NCBI GenBank assembly: GCA_020632655.1
Contig: JACKFD010000001.1
Coordinates: 124,001-188,000 of the forward strand
Length of the DNA stretch: 64,000 nucleotides
Reading direction: 5' to 3'
From: Spirochaetaceae bacterium
GTDB lineage: Bacteria; Myxococcota_A; UBA9160; UBA4427
Part shown: piece after piece, positions 24,558-32,531 of the stretch
Position numbering within the stretch: position 1 is the stretch's first letter
How the letters are laid out: each line of letters begins with the position of its first letter
Notes under the pieces: generated by a model
What the model was told of the DNA's origin: nothing
What the model saw: the letters and a program-made list of their open reading frames with translations, nothing else
The model's database searches: none
Made by a program: the position numbers and the translations under genes

Positions 24558-25132
24558 AAACCGAGGTTCGACGCGTTCGACGATTCGAGATAGGCCGGTA
24601 GACCGCTCGCGTCGCAGCGGGCGAGGACCGGCGCGAGCAGCGCGCCGCCGATGCCCCGGCGTCGCGCGTCGGGATCCGTTCCCAGCACGGCGAGGTACCA
24701 ATGCGGCGCCTCGGGATGCGCTCGACTCATCCGATCGCTCATGCGCAGCGCGCGGCCGAACGCGCCGCGCGCGATCCCGAGCAGCCGCAGCAGGAGCCGG
24801 AGCTGGCGGGCGGGACCGACGGGTGGCGCGTCCGGCGCCTGCCAGATCGCAACGCCGCGATGGGCACTCTCCGTGTAGACCCGCGCGTGCGTGGCGAAGG
24901 ACTCGATCGCGAGACCGGCGAAGGGGCCGTAGCGGGCGGCGCGGACGGCGGCGTCGGGGAAGAGCCAGGTCGCGACCGGATCCTCGGCGAAGGCCCGCGC
25001 GACCAGCTCGAGCAGGGTGCGATGCTCGGACGGCAGCGCCTCACGCACGCGCGGCAGCGGCGGACCGAAGTCGAGACCGATCTGGCGCTCGTCGACGACG
25101 CCCGGTCGCTCCGAGACGCGCTTCCTCGTCAT
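24467..25132 (-). CDS. GNAT-family N-acetyltransferase
   Basis: A 221-residue acetyl-CoA-dependent acetyltransferase. The acetyl-CoA-binding motif A is seen as LAVLGTDPDARRRGIGGALL (Q/RxxGxG type), and the motif-B end is LESSNASNLGFYTRHGFEL. The front half has the AFAEDPVATWLFPD segment common to a GNAT subgroup resembling plant and fungal acetyltransferases. The acceptor is unknown. The start ATG 25132 overlaps the stop of the RNA methyltransferase gene by four bases (ATGA). The 3' end overlaps the RibD-like gene by 91 bp. Confidence 0.88.
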   Translation of the reverse strand: MTRKRVSERPGVVDERQIGLDFGPPLPRVREALPSEHRTLLELVARAFAEDPVATWLFPDAAVRAARYGPFAGLAIESFATHARVYTESAHRGVAIWQAPDAPPVGPARQLRLLLRLLGIARGAFGRALRMSDRMSRAHPEAPHWYLAVLGTDPDARRRGIGGALLAPVLARCDASGLPAYLESSNASNLGFYTRHGFELLDEIRIPDGPSLWRMARAPRR

Positions 25133-26445
25133 GCGAGCGACTCCCCTCCATCCCGTTCGCGGTCCCGTCGCGCGAGGGACTCGGGTCCGTCCGGCTCGTG
25201 ATCGCGCCACGCGAGGGACTCGGGTCCGTCCGGCTCGTGATCGCGCCACGCGAGGGACTCGGGTCCGTCCGGCTCGTGATCGCGCCACGCGAGGGACTCG
25301 GGTCCGTCCGGCTCGCGGTCGCACCACGCGAGCGTCTCGACGTGGCCCGTCCAGGGAAAGAAGTCGAAGACCTCGAGACCGCGCAGGCGCAGCGATCCGT
25401 CTGCCAGCAGCGTGTCCAGATCGCGCTCGAGCGCTTCCAGCCCGCAGGCGAGATAGACGAGGCGGCGCGGCGGACGGATCCGGATGGCTTCCCGCAGCGC
25501 TTCGTCGAGCCCCCGCCGCGGTGGGTCCACGAGCAAGACGTCGACGTCGTCGACGAGCGCCGTCTGGTCTCCGGCCGCGCCGGGCAGGATCCTCACGCGG
25601 GCGCGCTCCGAGGCGGGTCGTGCGGCGAGGCCGAGCTCGAGGCCGGCGAGGCCGTCGGGGCTTCGCTCGTTGAAGCGCACCTCGCTCGCGCGGCCGAGCA
25701 GGGGCAGACCGAGCGCGCCGACGCCGCAGTAGGCCTCGGCGATGCGCAGGCCGTCGGGCACGAGCGCCGCGATCCTCTCCGCGGCCCGGTCGAAGAGCGG
25801 CAGATGATTCTGGCCGAAGGCGGCCGGGGGGAAGAAGACGTCCACGCCGCCGATCCGCTCGCGCGTCGCCGACGCGCCGGCGAGGCGCAGCGTCCGCGGG
25901 CCGAGGATCGTGTTGCTGCGCTCGGGCTGGGCATTGAAGAAGAGGCCCTGCAGGCGATCGCCGAGGCTGCGCTCGACGGCCTCCGGCAGCGCGTCGAGCA
26001 CCTCGGGCGTCTCACCGCGGCCGACCAGCACGACCTGCGCGCGTCCCGTCGGTCGCTCGACGACGACCTGCAGGTAGCGGAGCGCGCCGCGATGGGTCGT
26101 GTCGTCGTAGGGTGCCACGCCGGTCTCCCGGATCGCCTGGCGCACGACCCGGGCCACCTCGTTCACGAGGGGGTGATGCACGAGGCAGTCGGGCACGTCG
26201 ACGATGCGATGGCTGCCGCGCTCGAAGAGGCCGATCGCGGGCGCCCGGGCCGTGCCGCGGACGGCGAGGCGGGCGCGATGGCGATGGCCGTGGACCGGGG
26301 CGCGATGGACGGGCGGCTCGGGCAGCTTCGCGCGCGCGGCGAGGCGTTCGAGGATCGTCCGGGCGGCGTCGGGCAGGTCGGTCTCGCCGAAGCGTGGGCA
26401 GCCGGGGCAGGGCGGTCGATGCGGGCAGGCTTCGGACGGCGACAC
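25129..26445 (-). CDS. RNA m5U methyltransferase, RlmD/RumA-TrmA family
   Basis: A 438-residue enzyme that methylates uridine C5 in RNA using SAM. A small iron-sulphur site is formed by C-x5-C-x2-C at residues 8-17 (CPHRPPCPGC) plus a later Cys in VDVPDCLVHHP. The SAM site is AYCGVGALGLPL, the DPPR motif is VDPPRRGLD, the nucleophile Cys is in VYLACGLEALERDL, and the catalytic Glu is in FPWTGHVETLA. The protein should end shortly after this Glu, but five 13-residue tandem copies (pattern ESLAWRDHEPDGP) extend it; the first copy starts with the catalytic Glu itself. The start is GTG 26445. Translation is coupled to a GNAT gene (ATGA). Whether the target is tRNA or 23S rRNA is not decided. Confidence 0.88.
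   Translation of the reverse strand: MSPSEACPHRPPCPGCPRFGETDLPDAARTILERLAARAKLPEPPVHRAPVHGHRHRARLAVRGTARAPAIGLFERGSHRIVDVPDCLVHHPLVNEVARVVRQAIRETGVAPYDDTTHRGALRYLQVVVERPTGRAQVVLVGRGETPEVLDALPEAVERSLGDRLQGLFFNAQPERSNTILGPRTLRLAGASATRERIGGVDVFFPPAAFGQNHLPLFDRAAERIAALVPDGLRIAEAYCGVGALGLPLLGRASEVRFNERSPDGLAGLELGLAARPASERARVRILPGAAGDQTALVDDVDVLLVDPPRRGLDEALREAIRIRPPRRLVYLACGLEALERDLDTLLADGSLRLRGLEVFDFFPWTGHVETLAWCDREPDGPESLAWRDHEPDGPESLAWRDHEPDGPESLAWRDHEPDGPESLARRDRERDGGESLA
25133..25327. repeat. In-frame tandem repeat, 39-bp unit x 5
   Basis: The string GCGAGGGACTCGGGTCC starts at 25172, 25211, 25250 and 25289, with a diverged copy at 25133; the period is exactly 39 bp, a multiple of three. It encodes five 13-residue units at the C-terminus of the RNA methyltransferase and ends within one base of the acetyltransferase start codon. 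Unit identity is lowest in the outermost copies. Confidence 0.97.
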
Positions 26446-26519
26446 GCGCGCACTCTAGCGAGCGCCGGTCGCGCGGGCCGGTCGCGCGGTCGGGTCGGCC
26501 GCGCTGCTACCCTGCCGCG

Positions 26520-28562
26520 ATGTCACGTCGGGGTCGCAGGAGCGCAGAACGTCCGGGTTCGCGGAGGGAGACCGCGCGGCGGGCGCCGTCCGGGCGCCCG
26601 GTCGCGGACGCTCCCTCGCGCGCGGCCTTCCTGCCCACGACGGCGGCCGACGTGGCGGCCCGGGGCTGGGACGCACCCGACGTCGTCTTCGTGACGGGCG
26701 ACGCCTACGTCGACCATCCCTCCTTCGCGATGGCGATCCTGGGCCGCTGGCTCGAGGCCCACGGCTTCCGCGTCGCGATCCTCGCGCAGCCCGACTGGCG
26801 GAGCGCCGAGGCCTGGCGCGCGCTCGGGCGGCCGCGACTCTTCTACGCGGTCAGCGCCGGCAACATGGACTCGATGATCAATCACTACACGGCGAACCGG
26901 AAGCGGCGCAACGCCGACGCCTACTCGCCGGGCGGAGCGATCGATCGCCGCCCCGATCGGCCGACCGCCGTCTACGCACAAAGGTGTCGGGAGGCGTGGA
27001 AGGGCGTGCCGGTCGTCGTCGGCGGCGTCGAGGCCTCCCTTCGGCGCATCCCGCACTACGACTACTGGAGCGATCGCGTCTGGCCCTCGATGCTGGTGAC
27101 GTCGAAGGCCGATCTGCTCGGCTTCGGGATGGGCGAGACGACGCTGCTCGAGATCGCCAGGCGGCTCGACGCTGGAGAGCCGGTCGAGTCCCTGCGCACG
27201 CTGCGGGGTGTGGCCTATCTGCTCGGTCGGAGCGAGAGCCTGACCGCGCACGCCGCGGGCGACGGGTCGGATGCGCTGGCGGAGGCCCCGGTCGAGCTGC
27301 CGGCCTTCGACGTCGTGAAGGACGACCCGACGGCCTTCGCCGAGATGACGCGACTCTTCCACCACGAGACGAATCCGCACAACGCGCGCCGCCTCGTCCA
27401 GCCCCACGGCGACCGGTTGCTCGTCGTGAACCCGCCCGCCCACGCCCTCGACGAGGCGACCCTCGATCGCCTGCACGAGCTGCCCTACACGCGCCGTCCG
27501 CATCCCGACTGCGAGGCGCCGCCGCCGGCCTGGGAGACGATCCGCGACTCGGTGCAGATCATGAGGGGCTGCTTCGGCGGCTGCACGTTCTGCTCGATCA
27601 CCATGCACCAGGGCCGCGAGATCCAGAGCCGCAGCCCCGAGTCGATCCTGCGCGAGGTCGAGCAGCTCGCGTCGCAGCCGGATTTCAAGGGCGGCATCAG
27701 CGATCTCGGTGGCCCGACGGCCAACATGTACCGCATGCGCTGCACGAAGCCCGACGTCGAGCGCGTCTGCCGAAGGCTCTCCTGCGTGCACCCGAAGATC
27801 TGCAAGCTGCTCGACACGAGCCATGCCCCGACCCTCGACCTGATGCGCCGCGCACGCGCGATCCCCGGCGTCGAGCGCGTGCACATCGCCTCGGGCATCC
27901 GCATGGACCTCGCCGCCGACGAGCCCGAGTACCTCGAGGAGCTCGCCGCGCATCACGTGGGCGGGCACCTCAAGGTCGCGCCCGAGCACGTCTCCGACCG
28001 CGTGCTCTCGCTCATGAAGAAGCCCTCGCGCGGGAGCTTCGAGATCTTCGCCGAGCGCTTCGCGCGCGCCTCGGCGCGAGCGGGCAAGGAGCAGTACCTC
28101 GTGCCCTACTTCATCGCGAGCCATCCCGGCTCCGAGACCGAGGACATGATCGAGCTCGCGCTCTTCCTCAAGGCCCGCGGCTACCGCCCGAGGCAGGTGC
28201 AGGACTTCATCCCGGCGCCGATGGACATCGCGACCTGCATGTACTGGACGGGGATCGACCCGCTCACGATGCAGCCCGTCGCGACGGCGAAGCGGCTGCG
28301 CGACCGGACGGTGCAGCGCGCGCTGCTCCAGTACTTCGCGCCCGAGAACTGGGCGACCGTGCGGGACGCGCTCGTGCGCGCGGGTCGGGAGGACCTGATC
28401 GGGGACGGCCCCGAGTGTCTGATTCCGTCGCGACCGCCGGCGCCGCGCCGGAACGATCGGGACGACCCCTCCGCGGGCGGCGGCCGTGCCGGCTATCGAC
28501 GGGCCTCCCGCGATCGGGGGCGGGGCCGCGGGGCGGGGCGGGAGCGCTCCGGCGGGCGATGA
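26520..28562 (+). CDS. ygiQ: YgiQ family radical SAM protein (UPF0313)
   Basis: A 680-residue radical-SAM protein of the YgiQ/UPF0313 family. The front part contains VVVGGVEASLRRIPHYDYW and GMGETTLLEIARRL; the [4Fe-4S] motif is RGCFGGCTFCSITMHQG (CxxxCxxC) near residue 350. Downstream are GGPTANMYRM, HLKVAPEHVSDRVL and MDIATCMYWTG, all family hallmarks. The family's reaction is not settled. The N-terminal 40 residues are basic and low complexity, as is the Arg/Gly-rich C-terminus. The start is ATG 26520; the gene is divergent from the RNA methyltransferase gene with only 74 bp between starts. The stop codon lies inside the first copy of a degenerate tandem repeat. Confidence 0.93.
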   Translation: MSRRGRRSAERPGSRRETARRAPSGRPVADAPSRAAFLPTTAADVAARGWDAPDVVFVTGDAYVDHPSFAMAILGRWLEAHGFRVAILAQPDWRSAEAWRALGRPRLFYAVSAGNMDSMINHYTANRKRRNADAYSPGGAIDRRPDRPTAVYAQRCREAWKGVPVVVGGVEASLRRIPHYDYWSDRVWPSMLVTSKADLLGFGMGETTLLEIARRLDAGEPVESLRTLRGVAYLLGRSESLTAHAAGDGSDALAEAPVELPAFDVVKDDPTAFAEMTRLFHHETNPHNARRLVQPHGDRLLVVNPPAHALDEATLDRLHELPYTRRPHPDCEAPPPAWETIRDSVQIMRGCFGGCTFCSITMHQGREIQSRSPESILREVEQLASQPDFKGGISDLGGPTANMYRMRCTKPDVERVCRRLSCVHPKICKLLDTSHAPTLDLMRRARAIPGVERVHIASGIRMDLAADEPEYLEELAAHHVGGHLKVAPEHVSDRVLSLMKKPSRGSFEIFAERFARASARAGKEQYLVPYFIASHPGSETEDMIELALFLKARGYRPRQVQDFIPAPMDIATCMYWTGIDPLTMQPVATAKRLRDRTVQRALLQYFAPENWATVRDALVRAGREDLIGDGPECLIPSRPPAPRRNDRDDPSAGGGRAGYRRASRDRGRGRGAGRERSGGR

Positions 28563-28648
28563 GTCGGGTCCGCCGCGGGAGTGCTCAAGGGGGATGGGCC
28601 GGGTCCGTCGTGGGAGCGCTCCAGGGGCGATGAGCGGGGGCCGCCGCG
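28541..28648. repeat. Degenerate tandem repeat, about 36 bp x 3, at the ygiQ 3' end
   Basis: Three imperfect copies begin with GGAG(C/T)GCTC at 28541, 28578 and 28613 (spacings 37 and 35 bp) and share GGGTCCG-like and GATGAG-like cores. Two copies carry the palindrome GGAGCGCTCC. The first copy contains the TGA stop of ygiQ. Confidence 0.8.
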
Positions 28649-28759
28649 ATCGACGGCGGGGTCCGGTTCCGGCCAGTCTCCCGCCCGGGTCGCGCTAGGT
28701 TCGCGGGCGCCGCGTCGATCGCCGTCCGCCCGCGTGGTCCGACGTCAGGCGGGAGCTCC

Positions 28760-30262
28760 GTGTCCGGCGAAGCGAGTCTCGATCCCGAACGCTGCTACCG
28801 CGCCGTCTGCTCGCGGGACGCCCGCTTCGACGGTCGCTTCTTCACGGGCGTGCGCACGACGGGCATCTTCTGTCGCCCGATCTGCCCCGCGCCGACTCCG
28901 CTTGCTGCGCATTGCAGCTTCTGGCCGAGCGCCGCGGCGGCGCAGGCCGCGGGCTTCCGGCCCTGCCTGCGCTGTCGGCCGGAGGCAGCGCCCGGCTCCC
29001 CGGCGTGGCGGGGGACGCAGGCGAGCGTCGGTCGGGCGCTGCGGCTGATCGAGCAGGGGGCGCTCGACGGGGACGGCTCGGTCGAGGCGCTCGCGGCGCG
29101 GCTCGGGATCGGGGCACGTCATCTGCGGCGGCTCTTCGAGCGACACGTCGGTGCGACACCGCAGGCGGTGGCGCGGCTGCGGCGGGTGCTCTTCGCAAAG
29201 AAGCTGATCGACGAGACGCGACTGCCGATGACCGAGGTCGCGGCGGCGGCGGGCTTTGCGAGCCAGCGCCGCTTCAATGCCTGCCTGAGTGAGGTCTACG
29301 GTCGCCCGCCGAGCGCGCTGCGCCGCGTCGCGCGTGGCCGCACGGAGGCGACACGGGACGAGGAGGCCGGGACCGCCGTCGTTCCGCTCGCGCTGGCGTA
29401 TCGCCCGCCCTTCGACTGGGCGCGGCTGCTCGCCTTCCTGTCGGTGCGCGCGACGCCCGGCGTCGAGGCGGTCGAGGCGGGGCGCTATCTGCGCGTGACC
29501 CGGGACGAGGACGGGCTCGGCGTCGTGGTCGTCGAGCACGACGCGGCGCGGCGGCGCCTGCGGGCCCGGCTGCACCAGCCGAGGAGTCGGGCGCTCGCGC
29601 GGCGGGCCGCGGACCTGCGGCGGCTCTTCGACCTCGACGCGGATGCGAGGGAGATCGATTTCGTGCTGCGGGGCGCGGGCTGGCTGCGGGCGGACCTGCG
29701 TCGGCATCCGGGCACGCGGGTGCCGGGGGCCTGGGACGGCTTCGAGACGGCGGTGCGGGCGGTGCTCGGTCAGCAGGTCAGCGTCGCGGCGGCGACGACG
29801 CTCGCGGGACGCGTGGCGGCGCGCTGGGGCGAGGTGCTGCCCGGCGCGCACTTGATCTCGCCCGCGCTCGAGCGCGCCTTCCCGACGCCGACCTCGCTCT
29901 GCGAGGCGCCGCTCGAGTCGGTGGGGCTGCCGCGCACCCGGGCGCAGACGATCCGCTCGCTCGCATCGGCCGTGCGGGACGATCCTTCGCTGCTCGAGCC
30001 GGGCGTCGATCTCGAGGCCGACCTCGCACGCTGGCAGCGGCTTCCGGGCATCGGGCCCTGGACGGCGGCCTACGTGGCGATGCGCGTGCTGCGGCATCCC
30101 GACGCGTTGCCGGCGGGCGATCTCGCCTTGAGGAAGGGGGTCGCGCGCGACGGGGACGAGCCGCCTCCGGCCCGGGCCGTCGAGGACGCGCTCGAGGCCT
30201 GCCGGCCCTATCGCGCGTATGCGGCGATGCGGATCTGGGCTTCGGCGGGCGAGCGGACCTAA
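28760..30262 (+). CDS. Ada/AraC-AlkA fusion: DNA-3-methyladenine glycosylase
   Basis: A 500-residue fusion. Residues 1-80 are an Ada-type zinc/methyl-acceptor domain with all four Cys (GIFCRPICPAP and FRPCLRC). Residues about 90-185 are an AraC-type helix-turn-helix (MTEVAAAAGFASQRRFNACL). The rest is an AlkA glycosylase: an N-terminal fold, then a helix-hairpin-helix domain with VLGQQVSVAAA, LPGIGPWTAAYVAM and the catalytic Asp in LPAGDLAL. Such proteins sense methyl damage and excise alkylated bases, and can regulate their own gene. The start is GTG 28760 with GGGAGCTCC just upstream. Its TAA stop overlaps the TAG stop of the convergent small membrane protein gene (bases 30259-30262). Confidence 0.93.
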   Translation: MSGEASLDPERCYRAVCSRDARFDGRFFTGVRTTGIFCRPICPAPTPLAAHCSFWPSAAAAQAAGFRPCLRCRPEAAPGSPAWRGTQASVGRALRLIEQGALDGDGSVEALAARLGIGARHLRRLFERHVGATPQAVARLRRVLFAKKLIDETRLPMTEVAAAAGFASQRRFNACLSEVYGRPPSALRRVARGRTEATRDEEAGTAVVPLALAYRPPFDWARLLAFLSVRATPGVEAVEAGRYLRVTRDEDGLGVVVVEHDAARRRLRARLHQPRSRALARRAADLRRLFDLDADAREIDFVLRGAGWLRADLRRHPGTRVPGAWDGFETAVRAVLGQQVSVAAATTLAGRVAARWGEVLPGAHLISPALERAFPTPTSLCEAPLESVGLPRTRAQTIRSLASAVRDDPSLLEPGVDLEADLARWQRLPGIGPWTAAYVAMRVLRHPDALPAGDLALRKGVARDGDEPPPARAVEDALEACRPYRAYAAMRIWASAGERT

Positions 30263-30558
30263 CGACCGGACCCGTCGCCGAGCTCGCGGCGGAGCGCCGA
30301 GACGTGCACGATGCCGAAGAGGAAGGTCTGCCAGATCTCGCCAGCGAGCGGGCGCGGGCTGCGGCGGAGCACGCCGAGAAATACGAGACACTCGATCGCG
30401 TGAACGACCGCCAGGGCGAGGAAGAGCGTGCGTCCGAACCCGCCGGCGGCGGTCGTCTCGAGGGGCGGGAAGAAGCTCGCGGTCGCGAAGAGCCAGGTCA
30501 CGCCGATGATGATCTTGCCGATCGGGTAGATGCTCTCGCTGCCGGGTCGTTCGCTCAT
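30259..30558 (-). CDS. Small membrane protein, DUF1145-like
   Basis: A 99-residue protein with two or three hydrophobic helices: IYPIGKIIIGVTWLFATASF, FLALAVVHAIECLVFLGVL and IWQTFLFGIVHVSAL. The positions of the His/Glu pair in VVHAIE and of the Gln-Thr-Phe-Leu-Phe-Gly string are similar to the small inner-membrane family DUF1145 (YhhL-like) of unknown function. The start is taken at ATG 30558 (MSERPGS). It converges on the Ada/AlkA gene with overlapping stop codons. The family call is tentative. Confidence 0.6.
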   Translation of the reverse strand: MSERPGSESIYPIGKIIIGVTWLFATASFFPPLETTAAGGFGRTLFLALAVVHAIECLVFLGVLRRSPRPLAGEIWQTFLFGIVHVSALRRELGDGSGR

Positions 30559-30683
30559 GCGGGGCTTCGCTCCTCGAGGCGCGTCCGCGTGTCGGGCGCA
30601 GGGCGGGCATGATAGCCTCGGCGATCCGACGCGCCGGCTCGCTCGGGCGGGGCCAGGCGGCGCTTCGAGGACGGAGGCACGAC

Positions 30684-31388
30684 GTGCGAGGCGAGGCATG
30701 GAAGCGGGATCTCGAGGCCCACGCGGCCCGCGTGCATTCCCAGGGCGGCGAGGACGGTGTGCTGCTGCGTCTCTTCGAGCGCGTCGGCATCCGGCATCGC
30801 TACTTCGTCGAGTTCGGCGCCTGGGACGGTCTGCACCTCTCGAATACCGCGAACCTTCGGCGGCACCACGGCTGGCGCGGCCTGCTCATGGAGGGGAGTG
30901 ATCGGGCCGACGGCGAGCTCGTGCGGCGCGAACACGTCGACGCGGAGAACATCGAGGCGCTGCTCGCGCGCTACGACGTGCCCCTCGATTTCGACCTGCT
31001 CTCGATCGACATCGACGGCAACGACTACTGGGTCTGGCGCGCCCTCGAGACCCATCGTCCGAGCGTCGTGCTCGTCGAGTACAACGTCTTCTTCCTGGCC
31101 CATCAGGCCCGCACGATCGTCTACGACCGCGACCACGTGTGGGACAAGGAGCGCTACGGCACCTACCACGGCGCGAGCCTCGCGGCCTTCGTGAAGCTCG
31201 GCCGGCGCAAGGGCTACTCCCTCGTGTACACCGATCTCGAGGGGCCGAACGCGATCTTCCTGCGCGACGACCTCGTGCCGCGGGACGTCGAGATCCCGCC
31301 CGCCGAGGCCTGGACGCGATGGGCGTGGCCACCCGCGGATTGGATCGAGCCGGCGGTCCGGCCCGGAGGCGCGTGGGTCGACGTCTAG
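30684..31388 (+). CDS. FkbM-like methyltransferase-fold protein
   Basis: A 234-residue protein with a Rossmann methyltransferase-like layout: YFVEFGAWDGLHLSNT (glycine-rich first strand), GWRGLLMEGS (acidic end of strand two), FDLLSIDIDGNDYWVWRAL and RPSVVLVEYN. The order and the aspartate string are reminiscent of FkbM-type methyltransferases, but no acceptor is suggested and SAM use is inference. The start is set at GTG 30684 by ACGGAGG upstream; an ATG at 30609 is in frame but would add a basic, unconserved leader. It stands alone between a small membrane protein gene and a rhomboid protease gene. Confidence 0.6.
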   Translation: MRGEAWKRDLEAHAARVHSQGGEDGVLLRLFERVGIRHRYFVEFGAWDGLHLSNTANLRRHHGWRGLLMEGSDRADGELVRREHVDAENIEALLARYDVPLDFDLLSIDIDGNDYWVWRALETHRPSVVLVEYNVFFLAHQARTIVYDRDHVWDKERYGTYHGASLAAFVKLGRRKGYSLVYTDLEGPNAIFLRDDLVPRDVEIPPAEAWTRWAWPPADWIEPAVRPGGAWVDV

Positions 31389-31469
31389 AACGATGCCCGC
31401 ACGGCCTACTACGCAGCGCGACCGAGGCGTCGACCGGCACGACGCGAGCCCACCCCGCGCACGCCGGCC

Positions 31470-32417
31470 TCAGGCGAGCGCGCGCATCCAGGCCGCGAAG
31501 ATCGTTGCGACGGCGAGCACGGCCGCGCCGGCCTGCACGGCGCGACCCGGGGCTGGCCGCGCGGCGAAGGGGATCGCCAGCAGGACGCCCGCCAGCGTTC
31601 CGGCTCCGAGTCCGAAGAGATGCGCCGAGAGATCGACCTCCGGCCCGCCGGTCCCGAGCATCGCGACCAGCGCGATCCCGGCCGCGAAGGCGAGCCAGGC
31701 GCCGCGGCGGGCGGGGGCGGCGTGATGCCTTCGCCAGGCGGCGAGCCCGGCGAGCACGCCGACCAGACCGAAGACCCCGGTCGAGGCTCCGATCGAGCCG
31801 TGGGCGGATCCGTAGTAGAGGGCGTTCGCGAGATTGCCGAGGGTGCCCGTCACGACGAAGGCGAGCAGGGCGAGTCCGATCCCGAGGCGACTGGCGAGGG
31901 CGGCGAGGAAGAAGCCCCCGAAGAGCGTGTTGCCGAGCACGTGAGGCAGGTCGGCGTGCAGGGTCAGCGCCGTCACGAGCCGCCAGAGCTGACCATCGAG
32001 CACCAGCGCCGCGCGGCTGCCCCCCGCCTCGACGAGCGCCGCCGCACGCCCCGACCGTTCGAGACCGAGATGGAAGGCGGGGAGGGCGAGCGCACAGGCG
32101 TAGGCGACCGCCGTCTCGAAGCGGGTGGCCATGCGCGCGACGGGCAGGGCGCTCGCGCGGGCGCGTTCCCGCGCGACCTCCGCCCGCTCTTCGCGCCAGG
32201 CGCGCAGGATCGCCGCGGCCCGTTCGTGCTCGTCCACCGCGACGGCGATGCCGAAGCCCGCGGGCTCGTGGACGACGCGCACATCGAGTCCCTCGGCCGT
32301 CAGCACGAGCGCCCACTCCTCGGCCTCGCGCTTGCGTCGGGTCGTCGGCAGGGCGGAGCGGGTCCCGCCGCTCGGCGGCGGGACGGGCGGCTGCCGGTCT
32401 CGGGGTTCTTCGGCCAT
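31470..32417 (-). CDS. Rhomboid family intramembrane serine protease
   Basis: A 315-residue membrane protease. A cytoplasmic N-terminal domain of about 95 residues precedes six or so helices. The rhomboid hallmarks are WRLVTALTLHADLPHVLGN on the first transmembrane pair, the nucleophile in GASTGVFGLVG (Ser in the G-A-S-x-G string), and the catalytic His in DLSAHLFGLGAG. The family cleaves within the membrane-spanning segments of other proteins. Substrate is unknown. The start is ATG 32417, divergent from the adenylate-kinase-like gene with 114 bp between starts. Confidence 0.92.
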   Translation of the reverse strand: MAEEPRDRQPPVPPPSGGTRSALPTTRRKREAEEWALVLTAEGLDVRVVHEPAGFGIAVAVDEHERAAAILRAWREERAEVARERARASALPVARMATRFETAVAYACALALPAFHLGLERSGRAAALVEAGGSRAALVLDGQLWRLVTALTLHADLPHVLGNTLFGGFFLAALASRLGIGLALLAFVVTGTLGNLANALYYGSAHGSIGASTGVFGLVGVLAGLAAWRRHHAAPARRGAWLAFAAGIALVAMLGTGGPEVDLSAHLFGLGAGTLAGVLLAIPFAARPAPGRAVQAGAAVLAVATIFAAWMRALA

Positions 32418-32531
32418 GCTGGATCGTCATGGTAACGTTGGCGGCGCTCCGGGCCGAAGCAGGACCGGAGCCTACGCCCCGGCCGCGACGCGTGCGTCTC
32501 GAGGCGACCCCACGCAGGACAGAGGAGCCCG

